This document shows, piece after piece, positions 8,244-18,138 of a DNA stretch of 64,000 nucleotides. Within the stretch, counting starts at the first letter, position 1, and each line of letters begins with the position of its first letter. The notes under the pieces were generated by a model. The model saw only the letters and a list, made by a program, of their open reading frames with translations. It searched no databases and was not told the origin of the DNA. This DNA is from Thalassotalea fonticola. Its GTDB lineage: Bacteria; Pseudomonadota; Gammaproteobacteria; Enterobacterales; Alteromonadaceae. The stretch spans positions 3,224,001 to 3,288,000 of the forward strand of contig NZ_CP136600.1 in the NCBI RefSeq assembly GCF_032911225.1. The letters are read 5' to 3'. The translations under genes were made by a program, and so were the position numbers.

Positions 8244-8732
8244 ATGCCTGAAGCCTCTGGAAAAACCGTAGCAATTTTCGTCGATGTGCAAAACATTTAT
8301 TATACCTGTCGCCAAGGGTTTAATCGCAGCTTTGACTACAATACGTTTTGGGCTTATGCCGGTGCTAATCATCAAATTATTAAGGCTAATGCCTATGCCA
8401 TAGATTCAGGCAACGAAAAGCAGCGACAATTTCAAAACATTCTTCGGGCTATTGGTTTTGAGGTAAAACTTAAACCTTACATTCAGCGTAAAGACGGTAG
8501 TGCCAAAGGTGATTGGGATGTTGGCATAACATTAGATGCCATTGAATATGGGCCAAAAGCAGATAAAGTCATTTTATTGTCAGGCGATGGGGATTTTGAT
8601 TTACTGGTAAATAAACTGCGCAGTAAATACAAATGCGAAGTTGAAGTAGTAGGAGTTGAACAATTGACAGCCAACTCACTACTAATAGCGTGTGATAAAT
8701 TTACCCCTATCAAAGCCGATTTATTACTGTAG
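8244..8732 (+). CDS. NYN domain protein, LabA/DUF88 family
   Basis: Small PIN-like putative ribonuclease of 162 residues. The acidic active-site pattern is visible: FVDVQNIYY near 12-20, KGDWDVGITLDAI near 92-104, and LLSGDGDFDLLVNKL near 112-126. These Asp residues bind divalent metal in the NYN fold. Family members are linked to RNA processing, and LabA to circadian output in cyanobacteria; the target here is unknown. It is a monocistronic plus-strand gene, convergent with ilvA, whose stop lies 24 bp beyond. Confidence 0.88.
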   Translation: MPEASGKTVAIFVDVQNIYYTCRQGFNRSFDYNTFWAYAGANHQIIKANAYAIDSGNEKQRQFQNILRAIGFEVKLKPYIQRKDGSAKGDWDVGITLDAIEYGPKADKVILLSGDGDFDLLVNKLRSKYKCEVEVVGVEQLTANSLLIACDKFTPIKADLLL

Positions 8733-8755
8733 TTGCTATTTATCCCGAACTCAGT

Positions 8756-10327
8756 CTATTTACTCAAGAATGCCTGATAAGCTGGGTTATCAGTTTCTTC
8801 TTTATAGTTGAAACCTAAATCTTTTATGTGACGGAAAAATGCCAACTGATTTTCATTGTTCACTTCAATTCCGGCCAGAACTTGACCAAAGGCTGCGCCA
8901 TGGTTTCGATAATGAAATAGCGATATATTCCACAGCTCACCCAAGGTATCTAAAAACTTCTCTAACGCACCTGGATATTCTGGAAATTCGAATCTAAATA
9001 ATCGTTCATTTTGTGGTGCTGTCGCTTGCCCGCCAATCATATAACGTACATGCAGTTTAGCCAGTTCATTATCGGTAAAGTCACTGACTTGGTAGCCTTG
9101 CTCAGTTAAGTGCTGAATAAGCTGTTCAAGCTCAGCCTTACCTTCACTCAAACGCACACCAACGAAGATGTGTGCTTGTGATGCATCGGCATATCGATAA
9201 TTAAATTCAGTGATCGCCTTGCCATTCAGAGACTGACAAAAACGGCGGAAACTGCCCTTTTCTTCTGGAATAACGACAGAGAGCACCGCTTCTTTTTGTT
9301 CACCTAACTCACAACGCTCTGAAACATAACGCAGTGAATGAAAATTCATATTAGCGCCAGACAGTACTGCCGCTAACTTTTCATTGCCAGAACTGGTTTG
9401 GCAATATTTAGTCAACCCGGCCAAAGATAAAGCTCCGGCGGGCTCGGCAATAACTCGAGTTTGCTCAAAAATATCTTTTATGGATGCGCAAATCTCATCA
9501 CTGGAAACAGTAATAACTTCATCACAAAAATTCTTAATAAGCGAAAAGGTATTACTGCCAATACGCTTTACTGCCACACCATCAGCAAATAGGCCTACAT
9601 GGTCTAAATCAACCGGTTTTCCAGCTACCATTGCCGCGGCTAGACACGCTGAATCTTCAGCTTCAACACCAATAACTTTAGTGTTTGGTGATAACTGCTT
9701 TAAATAAACCGCCATCCCGGCAAGCAGACCTCCGCCACCAACAGGAATAAAGACAACATCAGCATTGGGTAATTGTTGCATTAATTCTTTGGCAACAGTT
9801 CCTTGTCCGGCAATCACATCTGGATCATCAAATGGGTGAATAATAGTTTTATTTTCTTGCTCAGCATATTCCATTGAGGCCTGCTGAGCTTCGTTAAAAC
9901 TTTTACCAACTAAACGTACTTCCGCGCCAAAGCGGCGAACATTGTCGACTTTGATATCAGGCGTAGTGATAGGCATAAAAATAGTGGCTTTGATGCCTAG
10001 CTTTTTAGCCGCTAACGCTAAACCTTGCGCATGATTTCCTGCAGATGCGGCAATAACACCATGCTGGCTTTGCTCTTTCGGCAATTGCGCAAGCTTATTA
10101 TAAGCACCGCGCAATTTAAATGAATGAACAGGTTGTTGATCTTCACGCTTCAAATAAATTTCGTTACCAAGTTTGGTAGATAGCTTTGTGCAACTGGTAA
10201 GTTCAGTTTCAACGGCAACATCGTAAACAGGAGCCATTAAAATTCGACGTAAATATTCTAAACCAATATCTCTCATCGCCTGTTCTCCTTTTTTAATAAG
10301 CGCATCTACCGCAGTATTGGTCGCCAT
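8756..10327 (-). CDS. ilvA: threonine ammonia-lyase, biosynthetic
   Basis: Converts threonine to 2-oxobutanoate and ammonia, the committed step of isoleucine synthesis. 523 residues: a PLP-dependent catalytic domain with Lys K71 in SFKLRGAYNK and the phosphate loop VGGGGLLAG near 195-204, then two ACT-like regulatory domains (about 335-515) that bind isoleucine and valine. This is the long, allosteric biosynthetic form rather than the short catabolic one. Last gene of the ilvE-ilvD-ilvA operon, 18 bp after ilvD. The upstream attenuator is the visible means of control. Confidence 0.96.
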   Translation of the reverse strand: MATNTAVDALIKKGEQAMRDIGLEYLRRILMAPVYDVAVETELTSCTKLSTKLGNEIYLKREDQQPVHSFKLRGAYNKLAQLPKEQSQHGVIAASAGNHAQGLALAAKKLGIKATIFMPITTPDIKVDNVRRFGAEVRLVGKSFNEAQQASMEYAEQENKTIIHPFDDPDVIAGQGTVAKELMQQLPNADVVFIPVGGGGLLAGMAVYLKQLSPNTKVIGVEAEDSACLAAAMVAGKPVDLDHVGLFADGVAVKRIGSNTFSLIKNFCDEVITVSSDEICASIKDIFEQTRVIAEPAGALSLAGLTKYCQTSSGNEKLAAVLSGANMNFHSLRYVSERCELGEQKEAVLSVVIPEEKGSFRRFCQSLNGKAITEFNYRYADASQAHIFVGVRLSEGKAELEQLIQHLTEQGYQVSDFTDNELAKLHVRYMIGGQATAPQNERLFRFEFPEYPGALEKFLDTLGELWNISLFHYRNHGAAFGQVLAGIEVNNENQLAFFRHIKDLGFNYKEETDNPAYQAFLSK

Positions 10328-10345
10328 GATTTCACCTATCCAACC

Positions 10346-12205
10346 TTAATAACCTAGCTGGTCTAGCAATTCACGATTTCTAACCGCACCTTTGTCAGCA
10401 CTGGTTGCTAACATTGCATAATTCTTTAACGCATAACTAATTGGACGATCTCGATTCACCGGTGTCCAGGCATCTCTACCTTTTGCATCCATCGCCACAC
10501 GACGTGCTGCAAGAACTTCTTCAGAAAGTTCTAATTTAATCGAACGGTTAGGAATATCGATATGAATAATGTCGCCTTGCTCAACTAAGCCAATAGTTCC
10601 ACCGGCTGCAGCTTCTGGCGACACATGACCAATTGATAAACCTGACGTACCACCAGAGAAACGACCATCAGTTAACAACGCACATGCCTTACCTAAGCCC
10701 ATCGATTTTAAATAAGTCGTTGGGTAAAGCATTTCTTGCATACCAGGACCACCTTTAGGGCCTTCATAACGTATAACAACTACTTCGCCAGCCACTACTT
10801 TGCCATCTAAAATACCCGCTACGGCAGCATCTTGGCTTTCAAAAATATGTGCCGGACCAGTAAAAGTCAGGTTATCGTCTGACACGCCAGCTGTTTTAAC
10901 AACACAACCGTCGACAGCAATATTACCTGAGAGTACTGCTAAACCACCTTCTGTAGAAAAAGCATTTTCTAGATTACGAATACAACCATTTTCTCTGTCA
11001 TCATCTAAGGTATCCCAGCGACAATCTTGGCTAAATGCTTTTGTGGTACGAATACCAGCAGGTCCTGCGCGGTAGAATTTTTTAACGTCTTCATCGTCTG
11101 TGACCGTAATATCATATTTAGCAATTACATCAGCTAATGTAGTACCTAATACATTTGGCACATCGGTAGTTAATAAATTAGCGCGTGCTAATTCACCTAA
11201 GATAGCGATTACCCCGCCGGCACGATGCACATCTTCCATATGATATTCAGGCGTTGATGGCGCAACTTTACATAACTGCGGCACAATGCGTGATAATTTA
11301 TCCATGTCCTCCATGGTATAATCTATTTCAGCTTCTTGTGCTGTGGCGAGTAAATGCAAGATGGTATTGGTTGAACCGCCCATCGCAATATCGAGACACA
11401 TGGCATTTGCAAAAGCAGCTTTATTGGCAATATTACGTGGTAGTGCTGACTCATCGTTATCTTGGTAGTAACGCTTAGTTAATTCAACGATCTGCTTACC
11501 GGCCTTTAAGAACAGTTTTTCACGATCGGCATGAGTGGCTAACATAGAGCCGTTACCCGGAAGCGCTAAACCTAATGCTTCGGCTAAACAGTTCATTGAG
11601 TTAGCGGTGAACATACCAGAGCATGAACCACAAGTTGGACAGGCTGAACGTTCTACTTGGTCAGATTGTGCGTCAGATACTGTTGGATCGGCACCTTGGA
11701 TCATCGCATCAACTAAATCGAGTTTAATTATTTGGTCGGAAAGCTTAGTTTTACCGGCTTCCATTGGACCGCCAGAAACAAAAATAACAGGAATGTTAAG
11801 GCGCATCGCGGCCATCAACATGCCCGGGGTGATTTTGTCACAGTTTGAAATACATACCATGGCATCAGCGCAATGGGCATTTACCATATATTCTACAGAA
11901 TCAGCTATAAGATCGCGCGACGGTAAACTGTAAAGCATACCGCTGTGTCCCATAGCAATACCGTCATCAACAGCAATGGTATTAAACTCTTTAGCTACAC
12001 CACCTGCTTCTTCAATTGCGCCTGCCACTAACTGGCCCATGTCTTTTAAATGTACATGACCAGGAACAAATTGAGTGAATGAATTCACTACAGCAACAAT
12101 TGGCTTGCCAAAGTCGCCATCTGTCATACCGGTAGCGCGCCATAAAGCACGTGCTCCCGCCATATTACGACCTTGGGTAGACGTTGCTGATTTCAATTTA
12201 GGCAT
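10346..12205 (-). CDS. ilvD: dihydroxy-acid dehydratase
   Basis: Dehydrates 2,3-dihydroxy-3-methylvalerate and 2,3-dihydroxyisovalerate to the keto acids for isoleucine and valine. 619 residues, the normal length. Iron-sulfur ligand candidates are C122 ([10 protein letters not shown]) and C195 in [11 protein letters not shown]189 and C192 lie in the same loop. The C-terminal domain contains [12 protein letters not shown] and [13 protein letters not shown], both family hallmarks. Middle gene of the ilvEDA operon, with a 46-bp gap after ilvE and 18 bp to ilvA. Confidence 0.97.
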   Translation of the reverse strand: MPKLKSATSTQGRNMAGARALWRATGMTDGDFGKPIVAVVNSFTQFVPGHVHLKDMGQLVAGAIEEAGGVAKEFNTIAVDDGIAMGHSGMLYSLPSRDLIADSVEYMVNAHCADAMVCISNCDKITPGMLMAAMRLNIPVIFVSGGPMEAGKTKLSDQIIKLDLVDAMIQGADPTVSDAQSDQVERSACPTCGSCSGMFTANSMNCLAEALGLALPGNGSMLATHADREKLFLKAGKQIVELTKRYYQDNDESALPRNIANKAAFANAMCLDIAMGGSTNTILHLLATAQEAEIDYTMEDMDKLSRIVPQLCKVAPSTPEYHMEDVHRAGGVIAILGELARANLLTTDVPNVLGTTLADVIAKYDITVTDDEDVKKFYRAGPAGIRTTKAFSQDCRWDTLDDDRENGCIRNLENAFSTEGGLAVLSGNIAVDGCVVKTAGVSDDNLTFTGPAHIFESQDAAVAGILDGKVVAGEVVVIRYEGPKGGPGMQEMLYPTTYLKSMGLGKACALLTDGRFSGGTSGLSIGHVSPEAAAGGTIGLVEQGDIIHIDIPNRSIKLELSEEVLAARRVAMDAKGRDAWTPVNRDRPISYALKNYAMLATSADKGAVRNRELLDQLGY

Positions 12206-12251
12206 TGTATTTCCTTTGTTTCTCTTTAAATTTAAGTGATTATTTAATCGG

Positions 12252-13178
12252 TTACTTAACTGGATCTAACCAGTTATCTGCAATCTCTGTTGTTCCATCG
12301 AACATACCAAAGAATGCATCTTGAATTTTCTTAGTGATTTCACCACGTTTACCACAACCAACTTGCATACCGTCAACAGTACTTACCGGTACAACTTCAG
12401 TTGCTGTGCCACACATAAAGAATTCATCGGCAAGGTATAGCGCTTCGCGAGCAATAAGTTCTTCGCGAACTTCATAGCCCATTTGTTTAGCTAAAGTAAT
12501 TACCGTGTCGCGAGTCAGGCCGGGTAAAATTGAACAAGAACCTGGCGGTGTGTAAATGATACCCTTGCGAATTAAGAATAAGTTTTGACCGGCGCCTTCA
12601 CTTACATAATTGTTAACATCTAATGCAATACCTTCTGTGTAACCATGACGAGCTGCTTCACGAGAAATTAGTTGCGATGATAAGTAGTTACCGCCGGCTT
12701 TAGCGGCAGTAGGGATTGTATTAGGTGCTATGCGATTCCATGAAGAAACACCTACGTTTACACCATTTTCCATAGCATCGGCGCCAAGGTACGCTTCCCA
12801 ACTGAATGCTGCAACCATTAAGTCAGCTTGTGCATCATCAGCCGGTCGTAAGCCCATACCAATATCACCTAAAAATGCTAAAGGACGTAAATATGCAGAA
12901 TCTAAACCGTTTTCAGCAACAGAATCTCGACATGCTTGCATTACTTCTTCACGCGTAAAAGGAATGTTCATTCGATAAATTTTCGCCGAATCAAACAAAC
13001 GATCAATGTGCTCTTCTAAGCGAAATATACAAGTGCCCTTATGGGTTTTATATGCGCGAATACCTTCAAATACAGATGAACCATAATGCAATGCGTGACT
13101 CATTACATGTACTGTAGCGTTTTGCCACGGCATTAATTCTCCATTAAACCAAATTTGTTCAGCGTTAACTTTAGCCAT
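12252..13178 (-). CDS. ilvE: branched-chain amino acid aminotransferase
   Basis: Transaminates the keto acids of leucine, isoleucine and valine with glutamate; PLP fold type IV, cytoplasmic. 308 residues, matching E. coli IlvE. The PLP lysine is K160 in [13 protein letters not shown], and the substrate loop FEGIRAYKT is near 38-45. [18 protein letters not shown] near 184-199 and [10 protein letters not shown] near 255-264 are typical. First structural gene of the operon. In E. coli it is preceded by ilvG and ilvM; here about 330 bp of apparently non-coding DNA separates it from the ilvL attenuator. Confidence 0.96.
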   Translation of the reverse strand: MAKVNAEQIWFNGELMPWQNATVHVMSHALHYGSSVFEGIRAYKTHKGTCIFRLEEHIDRLFDSAKIYRMNIPFTREEVMQACRDSVAENGLDSAYLRPLAFLGDIGMGLRPADDAQADLMVAAFSWEAYLGADAMENGVNVGVSSWNRIAPNTIPTAAKAGGNYLSSQLISREAARHGYTEGIALDVNNYVSEGAGQNLFLIRKGIIYTPPGSCSILPGLTRDTVITLAKQMGYEVREELIAREALYLADEFFMCGTATEVVPVSTVDGMQVGCGKRGEITKKIQDAFFGMFDGTTEIADNWLDPVK

Positions 13179-13511
13179 TTCTCTTTCCTAATACTTTAAT
13201 AATTGGTGATATTGCATGCAATAAAACCATAAATGAGTGTTGAGCCTGATCTTCAACGTTTATTTCTACAAAGTCGATACTTTAACTAAATTGACAACTC
13301 AGAAATTAACCAAATTGTCACAAAGTGCTGACACTTGCCTAAATAATGACTACACATCTCAATGAATGCACTGAGTTTAGCATAGCCACAGGCGGTACAT
13401 TAAACCTTTAGTGTTATATATCTGTACTAAGATATAACGGTATTTATGCGCGAGCATTTTTTTGCAGCATAAACCTGCTGCGCGGTTGTCCGAATTTATT
13501 CGGACGATATA
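13179..13511. other. gap between the ilv attenuator and ilvE, no ilvGM
   Basis: This stretch holds no ORF of useful size on either strand. It includes the 18-bp palindrome at 13488-13505 and an imperfect AT-rich dyad near 13411-13440. In the E. coli layout the acetolactate synthase genes ilvG and ilvM would be here. Whether decayed remains of them persist cannot be judged by eye. Confidence 0.5.
13488..13505. repeat. 18-bp palindrome, REP-like
   Basis: GTCCGAATTTATTCGGAC is a perfect palindrome with a near-identical partner GTCCGAATAAATTCGGAC at 19285-19302; the two differ only in the central TTTA/TAAA. Both are intergenic. Probably a small repetitive extragenic palindrome; it may also act as a weak hairpin in the ilv leader transcript. 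Confidence 0.45.
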
Positions 13512-13547
13512 ATAAAAAACCCCCCGGTTTTCTCAAAGCGGGGGGTT
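13512..13547 (-). terminator. ilv attenuator terminator
   Basis: Read on the minus strand, AACCCCCC (13547-13540) pairs with GGGGGGTT (13525-13518 side) around a loop of about 14 bases and runs into a T tract (A tract at 13514-13519 on the plus strand). It lies 24 bp after the stop of the ilvL leader peptide and 334 bp upstream of ilvE. This arrangement is that of the classical ilvGMEDA transcription attenuator. Confidence 0.88.
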
Positions 13548-13570
13548 GATATTTGATTATTTAAACTAAC

Positions 13571-13645
13571 TCAACGCCAAACCCGCAATGATTTATAAAT
13601 CACTACGACAATATGGTTAATCAGAATCAGGTTAATTTTATTCAT
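13571..13645 (-). CDS. ilvL: ilv operon leader peptide
   Basis: A 24-residue ORF that starts MNKINLILINHIVVVIYK and ends before TGA at 13571. It has five Ile, three Leu and four Val codons, including the run ILINHIVVVI, so ribosome stalling would follow shortage of any branched-chain amino acid. The attenuator hairpin begins 24 bp beyond its stop, and ilvEDA follow. The ribosome binding site is weak (purine-rich AAAAAGCAAAAAATA). The identification rests on composition, size and position, all matching ilvL of enteric bacteria. Confidence 0.85.
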   Translation of the reverse strand: MNKINLILINHIVVVIYKSLRVWR

Positions 13646-13865
13646 TATTTTTTGCTTTTTAATACGCTATTTTTGCAAGTCCCTAAGTTTTAACACAGCA
13701 ATTGCAGCGCTACAAGCTTTTTGTTCGAATAATTACACTAATATTTATTCTTATTTACTGCATAACATTGCAAAACTGTATTTAAAAATTATTTTCACCT
13801 TATTTTTAAATGAAGACTAAACTTAAGTAACTAATGGAATAGTTATCAAACTAAATGGATTTAAT

Positions 13866-15398
13866 ATGACTCTCGCTTCTATATATACTCGCGCCCGAAT
13901 TGGCCTTGAGTCTCCCCTTGTTTCAATTGAAATACATTTGAGTGCCGGTTTACCAGGTTTTCAAATTGTTGGTTTAGCGGAAACATCAGTTAAAGAATCA
14001 AAAAACCGGGTGCGAAGTGCAATTATTAATTGCGGCTTTGAATTCCCTTCGAAAAAAATCATTGTTAATTTAGCACCCGCCGATTTACCCAAAGAAGGCG
14101 GGCATTTTGATTTACCCATTGCCGTAGGAATTCTTGCCGCCTCAGATCAAATTCCTGGCAATGAACTAGATCACTATGAATTTGCCGGAGAGCTAGCGTT
14201 ATCGGGAGAGCTCAGAGCAATTATCGGTGAAATACCGATCGCCATTGCCAGCAGAGATAGTAAGCGTACATTAGTACTACCTGAAGCCAACGCACAACTT
14301 GCAAGCAGAGTCGAGCAAGCAACAATTATCGCCATGCGGCACCTGGAACAATTGTTTCCACATTTTGCTCGTCAGCAACCATTGCCGTTAATAAGCTATG
14401 AAGCTCCTGAATCAACAAATGATGATCAGCATAAATCAATAAAAGATATCGCAGATGTAATGGGGCAGCCATTAGCAAAACGAGCGTTAGAACTAGCTGC
14501 TGCAGGCAGCCATAATTTACTATTTATAGGCCCTCCAGGGACCGGTAAAACCATGTTAGCAAGTAGATTGCCCGGCATACTCCCACCGATGACCACCAGT
14601 GAATCTCTTGAAACTGCAGCCATTCATTCTATTTGTACTACCGCAATTAACAATCAACATTGGTTGAAGCGCCCGTTTCGCGCTCCTCATCACACCGCCT
14701 CGTCAGCTGCGCTAGTTGGGGGTGGAAGCCAGCCTGTCCCCGGGGAAATATCACTTGCTCACAATGGCGTATTGTTTCTTGACGAATTGCCCGAATATGA
14801 CAGGAAAGTTTTGGATGTTTTACGTGAGCCAATGGAGTCTGGTGAGGTAACGATATCAAGAGCCATGCATAAGACTACTTACCCAGCTAAATTCCAACTT
14901 GTTGCAGCAATGAATCCAAGCCCTACCGGATTTTATTTAGATAAACGCAGCACGCCTGAGCAAATATTACGTTACTTAAATAAGTTATCTGGCCCTTTTC
15001 TCGATCGTATTGATATTCAACTAGAAGTAAGTCGCTTACCGAAAGGCATGTGGAACAATAGCGAACACAATAATGAAACCAGCAGTACTATCAGAAGTAG
15101 AGTTCAAAACTGTCGCGAAATACAATTAGCCAGACAAGGAAAAGCAAATGCCTATTTAACCAGCCCTGAACTCAAACTGCATTGCTACTTAAATGACGCT
15201 GATTGTGAGTTTTTAGAGCTCGCCGTTGAAAAGCTAGGCCTGTCAACCAGAGCACATCACAAGTTATTAAAAATTGCCCGCACCATCGCTGATTTAAAAG
15301 CTGAACCGAAGATCAAACGTGAACACCTAATTGAAGCGTTGTCATATAGAGCAATGGACCGACTAATCCAGCACCTAACAGAGAGTATCTCTTGCTAG
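13866..15398 (+). CDS. comM: YifB/ComM family Mg-chelatase-like AAA+ ATPase
   Basis: AAA+ ATPase of 510 residues. In Vibrio and Haemophilus, ComM is a hexameric branch-migration helicase that helps integrate transforming DNA. The N-terminal ChlI domain (about 1-170) includes VGLAETSVKESKNRVRSA near 35-52. Walker A is GPPGTGKT at 222-229 and Walker B is VLFLDE with D306/E307. The C-terminal Mg-chelatase-like domain covers about 410-505. As in E. coli (yifB), the gene lies divergently next to the ilv leader and convergently with ilvY, 18 bp from its end. It is widely conserved even in bacteria without known competence. Confidence 0.95.
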   Translation: MTLASIYTRARIGLESPLVSIEIHLSAGLPGFQIVGLAETSVKESKNRVRSAIINCGFEFPSKKIIVNLAPADLPKEGGHFDLPIAVGILAASDQIPGNELDHYEFAGELALSGELRAIIGEIPIAIASRDSKRTLVLPEANAQLASRVEQATIIAMRHLEQLFPHFARQQPLPLISYEAPESTNDDQHKSIKDIADVMGQPLAKRALELAAAGSHNLLFIGPPGTGKTMLASRLPGILPPMTTSESLETAAIHSICTTAINNQHWLKRPFRAPHHTASSAALVGGGSQPVPGEISLAHNGVLFLDELPEYDRKVLDVLREPMESGEVTISRAMHKTTYPAKFQLVAAMNPSPTGFYLDKRSTPEQILRYLNKLSGPFLDRIDIQLEVSRLPKGMWNNSEHNNETSSTIRSRVQNCREIQLARQGKANAYLTSPELKLHCYLNDADCEFLELAVEKLGLSTRAHHKLLKIARTIADLKAEPKIKREHLIEALSYRAMDRLIQHLTESISC

Positions 15399-15415
15399 TG
15401 CCAGTATGAAAACTA

Positions 15416-16300
15416 CTAACTTTCTAAAACAGTCGCCATAAATGCACTGATCACCGATTCATTCATACGTTTTTTCAAACAACAAATGCCAAGTTCAAAT
15501 GGTTTCATTGCCGATGGCACAGTAAGTCTTTGTACTCGGTCTTTCACCGGGCTATTCTCTAATACAACTTCCGGCGCAACACCAACACCACAACCTAAAG
15601 CTACCATAGACACCAATGCTTCATGGCCAGAAACTGTGGCGTAAATATTAGGCTTGCCCTGGCCCTTTTGTCGATACCATTTTTCAAAGCGATTGCGAGC
15701 AGCACCATGCTCTGGCAATATTATCGGAATGTCATGCCAGTTAATTTGTCTTTGCTCAAGCTGCTGCTTCACTTTACAGTCTACTACGGGGGCAATAACC
15801 GATACCGGGATCTGTGCAATGGCATGAAAATAACAACTTTTTGCTAACGACTCAGGATGAGCTGCAATAGCAAAGTCTACTTGGCGGTCAATGACTTTAC
15901 TCACCGCATCTTCGGCATTACCAGTTTCAAGCATGATTTCTATTTGTGGATACAAACGTCGAAAGCCATCTAATAATTGCGGCAAATGTGAGTAAGCCGC
16001 AGTTACTGAACAATAAATACTGAGTTTTCCGGTTAGCTGTGGTTGCTCAGCTAAGATATCGCCCTGAAACTCACGCCACTGCACCAGCTGTTGATTAGCA
16101 TATTGCTCAAATTTAACCCCTGCTTTAGTTAAAATAACCGTACGATTATCTCGCTGTAATAACTTACAGCCAACCTCATCTTCAATACGTTGGATCATTC
16201 TTGATAACGTTGATGGACTCACATGATGTGCATGCGCAGTTTGGCCAAAATGCAGACTGCTCGCTAAATGGGCGAACACCTGAAAAGATTTTATATCCAT
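15416..16300 (-). CDS. ilvY: LysR-family activator of ilvC
   Basis: HTH-type regulator of 294 residues, the standard LysR length. The winged HTH is at about 3-62 (QTAHAHHVSPSTLSRMIQR), and the effector-binding domain covers about 90-290. In E. coli IlvY binds acetolactate or acetohydroxybutyrate and activates the divergent ilvC gene while repressing itself. The same divergent layout with ilvC is found here, with a 147-bp intergenic space carrying a candidate operator. It is convergent with comM. Confidence 0.94.
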   Translation of the reverse strand: MDIKSFQVFAHLASSLHFGQTAHAHHVSPSTLSRMIQRIEDEVGCKLLQRDNRTVILTKAGVKFEQYANQQLVQWREFQGDILAEQPQLTGKLSIYCSVTAAYSHLPQLLDGFRRLYPQIEIMLETGNAEDAVSKVIDRQVDFAIAAHPESLAKSCYFHAIAQIPVSVIAPVVDCKVKQQLEQRQINWHDIPIILPEHGAARNRFEKWYRQKGQGKPNIYATVSGHEALVSMVALGCGVGVAPEVVLENSPVKDRVQRLTVPSAMKPFELGICCLKKRMNESVISAFMATVLES

Positions 16301-16329
16301 ATCCTTGCTATACCTAAGTTGGAGTTACA

Positions 16330-16347
16330 TTGTTTCACATTATGCAA
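16330..16347. promoter_or_regulatory. candidate IlvY operator
   Basis: TTGTTTCACATTATGCAA in the ilvY-ilvC gap has the TTG-N12-CAA partial dyad typical of LysR-type sites. A second weaker motif, TGCAACATAGTAATGCA, overlaps at 16343-16359. Position between divergent regulator and target fits the established IlvY model; the bases themselves are only suggestive. Confidence 0.4.
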
Positions 16348-16447
16348 CATAGTAATGCATATATATCACTTTAAGCAACCATCATGTTAGCGTAGTATTC
16401 AACCATCGCTACGATAAACACGTAGCACCAAAATTTAGGAGCGCCTC

Positions 16448-17932
16448 ATGGCTAATTATTTCAATACATTAAGTTTACGCGAGCAATTATCGCAATTAGG
16501 CAAATGCCGTTTCATGCAACGTGACGAATTCAGCGATGGCTGTAATTTCATCAAAGGTTGGAATATCGTGATCGTAGGTTGTGGCGCACAAGGATTAAAC
16601 CAAGGTTTAAACATGCGTGACTCAGGTTTGAATATTTCTTACGCATTACGTGATGCTGCTATTGCTGAGAAGCGTCAATCTTGGCAGTGGGCCACTGAAA
16701 ACGGTTTTACTGTAGGCAACTACGAAGAATTAATTCCTCAAGCTGACTTAGTTTTAAACCTTACACCGGATAAACAGCATACTTCTGCGGTATCTGCGGT
16801 TATGCCATTAATGAAGCAAGGCTCAACGTTAGCTTATTCTCATGGTTTCAACATTGTTGAAGAAGGTATGCAAATTCGTAAAGACATTACTGTTGTAATG
16901 GTTGCACCTAAGTGTCCAGGTACGGAAGTACGTGAAGAATACAAACGTGGTTTTGGTGTACCAACATTAATTGCTGTTCATCCAGAAAACGATCCACAAG
17001 GTAATGGTTTTGCCATCGCTAAAGCTTATGCTTCAGCAACCGGTGGTGACCGTGCAGGTGTACTAGAGTCTTCGTTTATTGCTGAAGTTAAATCAGACTT
17101 AATGGGCGAGCAAACTATTCTATGTGGTATGTTGCAAACCGCTGCAGTTCTAGGACATCAACAACTAATTGCTCAAGGTATGGACGCAGCTTATGCTCGT
17201 AAATTGTTGCAATACGGTTTAGAAACTACAACTGAAGGCTTAAAGCACGGCGGTATCACTAACATGATGGACCGTTTATCAAACCCTGCAAAAGTTAAAG
17301 CGTTTGATATGGCTGAACAGTTAAAAGAAATTTTACGTCCATTATTTAACAAGCATATGGATGACATCATCGAAGGTGAATTCTCTGCAACTATGATGGC
17401 AGATTGGCATAACGATGACGCTAACCTATTAAAATGGCGTGCAGAAACAGCAGAAACTACATTTGAACAAGCTGCTGATTGTGATACTGAAATTACTGAA
17501 CAAGAATACTACGACAAAGGAATTTTCGTTGTCGCTATGATCAAAGCCGGTGTTGAATTAGCGTTTGAAGCTATGGTTGCTGCCGGTATCATCGAAGAGT
17601 CTGCATATTACGAATCACTTCATGAAACGCCACTTATTGCGAACTGTATTGCTCGTAACAAGTTATATGAAATGAACGTAGTAATTTCTGATACTGCTGA
17701 GTACGGTAACTACTTATTTACACACGCTGCAGTACCTTTACTTGCTGATTTTGCTAAAAACCTAACTCTTGAAGAATTAGGTGAAGGCATTGCTTCTACA
17801 TCGAATGGTGTTGATAACGTACGTTTAATCGAAGTAAATGATGCAATTCGCAACCACCCGGTTGAAATTGTAGGCAAAAAACTTCGTGGTTACATGACTG
17901 ACATGAAACGTATTGTTGAAGCGAATCTGTAA
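16448..17932 (+). CDS. ilvC: ketol-acid reductoisomerase, class II
   Basis: Isomerises and reduces acetolactate and acetohydroxybutyrate with NADPH and Mg2+. 494 residues with a duplicated C-terminal knotted domain, so this is the long enteric class II form. The Rossmann motif [18 protein letters not shown] is at about 39-56, followed by LNLTPDKQH and [12 protein letters not shown]. The metal-binding acidic residues lie in [10 protein letters not shown] and the repeated [10 protein letters not shown] region. GGAGCG ahead of the ATG serves as ribosome binding site. Divergent from its likely activator ilvY; a terminator follows. Confidence 0.97.
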   Translation: MANYFNTLSLREQLSQLGKCRFMQRDEFSDGCNFIKGWNIVIVGCGAQGLNQGLNMRDSGLNISYALRDAAIAEKRQSWQWATENGFTVGNYEELIPQADLVLNLTPDKQHTSAVSAVMPLMKQGSTLAYSHGFNIVEEGMQIRKDITVVMVAPKCPGTEVREEYKRGFGVPTLIAVHPENDPQGNGFAIAKAYASATGGDRAGVLESSFIAEVKSDLMGEQTILCGMLQTAAVLGHQQLIAQGMDAAYARKLLQYGLETTTEGLKHGGITNMMDRLSNPAKVKAFDMAEQLKEILRPLFNKHMDDIIEGEFSATMMADWHNDDANLLKWRAETAETTFEQAADCDTEITEQEYYDKGIFVVAMIKAGVELAFEAMVAAGIIEESAYYESLHETPLIANCIARNKLYEMNVVISDTAEYGNYLFTHAAVPLLADFAKNLTLEELGEGIASTSNGVDNVRLIEVNDAIRNHPVEIVGKKLRGYMTDMKRIVEANL

Positions 17933-17965
17933 TAAGCAGTTAACTATTTAAAAGTTTACTCCTTG

Positions 17966-18007
17966 GCCTGCAGTTGTTGTTTTTTGACGCTGCAGGCAGT
18001 TTTTATT
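17966..18007 (+). terminator. ilvC terminator
   Basis: GCCTGCAG (17966-17973) pairs perfectly with CTGCAGGC (17990-17997) and is followed by AGTTTTTATT. It lies 34 bp after the ilvC stop codon. Confidence 0.8.
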
Positions 18008-18138
18008 CCCCTCAAATTTAATTCTTTACAAAATATCTACTCTTATCTTTAGCTTGAACTCATACCAAGCCCAATAAAAAATTGATTTGCTCTATAATTC
18101 ACTTAGAATGTGCGCCAAGCACGAATTAAAGTAAAGAT

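Noticed and set aside
11535..11933. 132-residue plus-strand ORF inside ilvD
   Set aside because: A shadow of the ilvD coding strand; ilvD is full length with all motifs.
13465..13485. GCAGCA...TGCTGC hairpin beside a run of seven T/A
   Set aside because: The T run is on the 5' side of the hairpin on the plus strand and reads as A on the minus strand, so it does not form a terminator in either direction.
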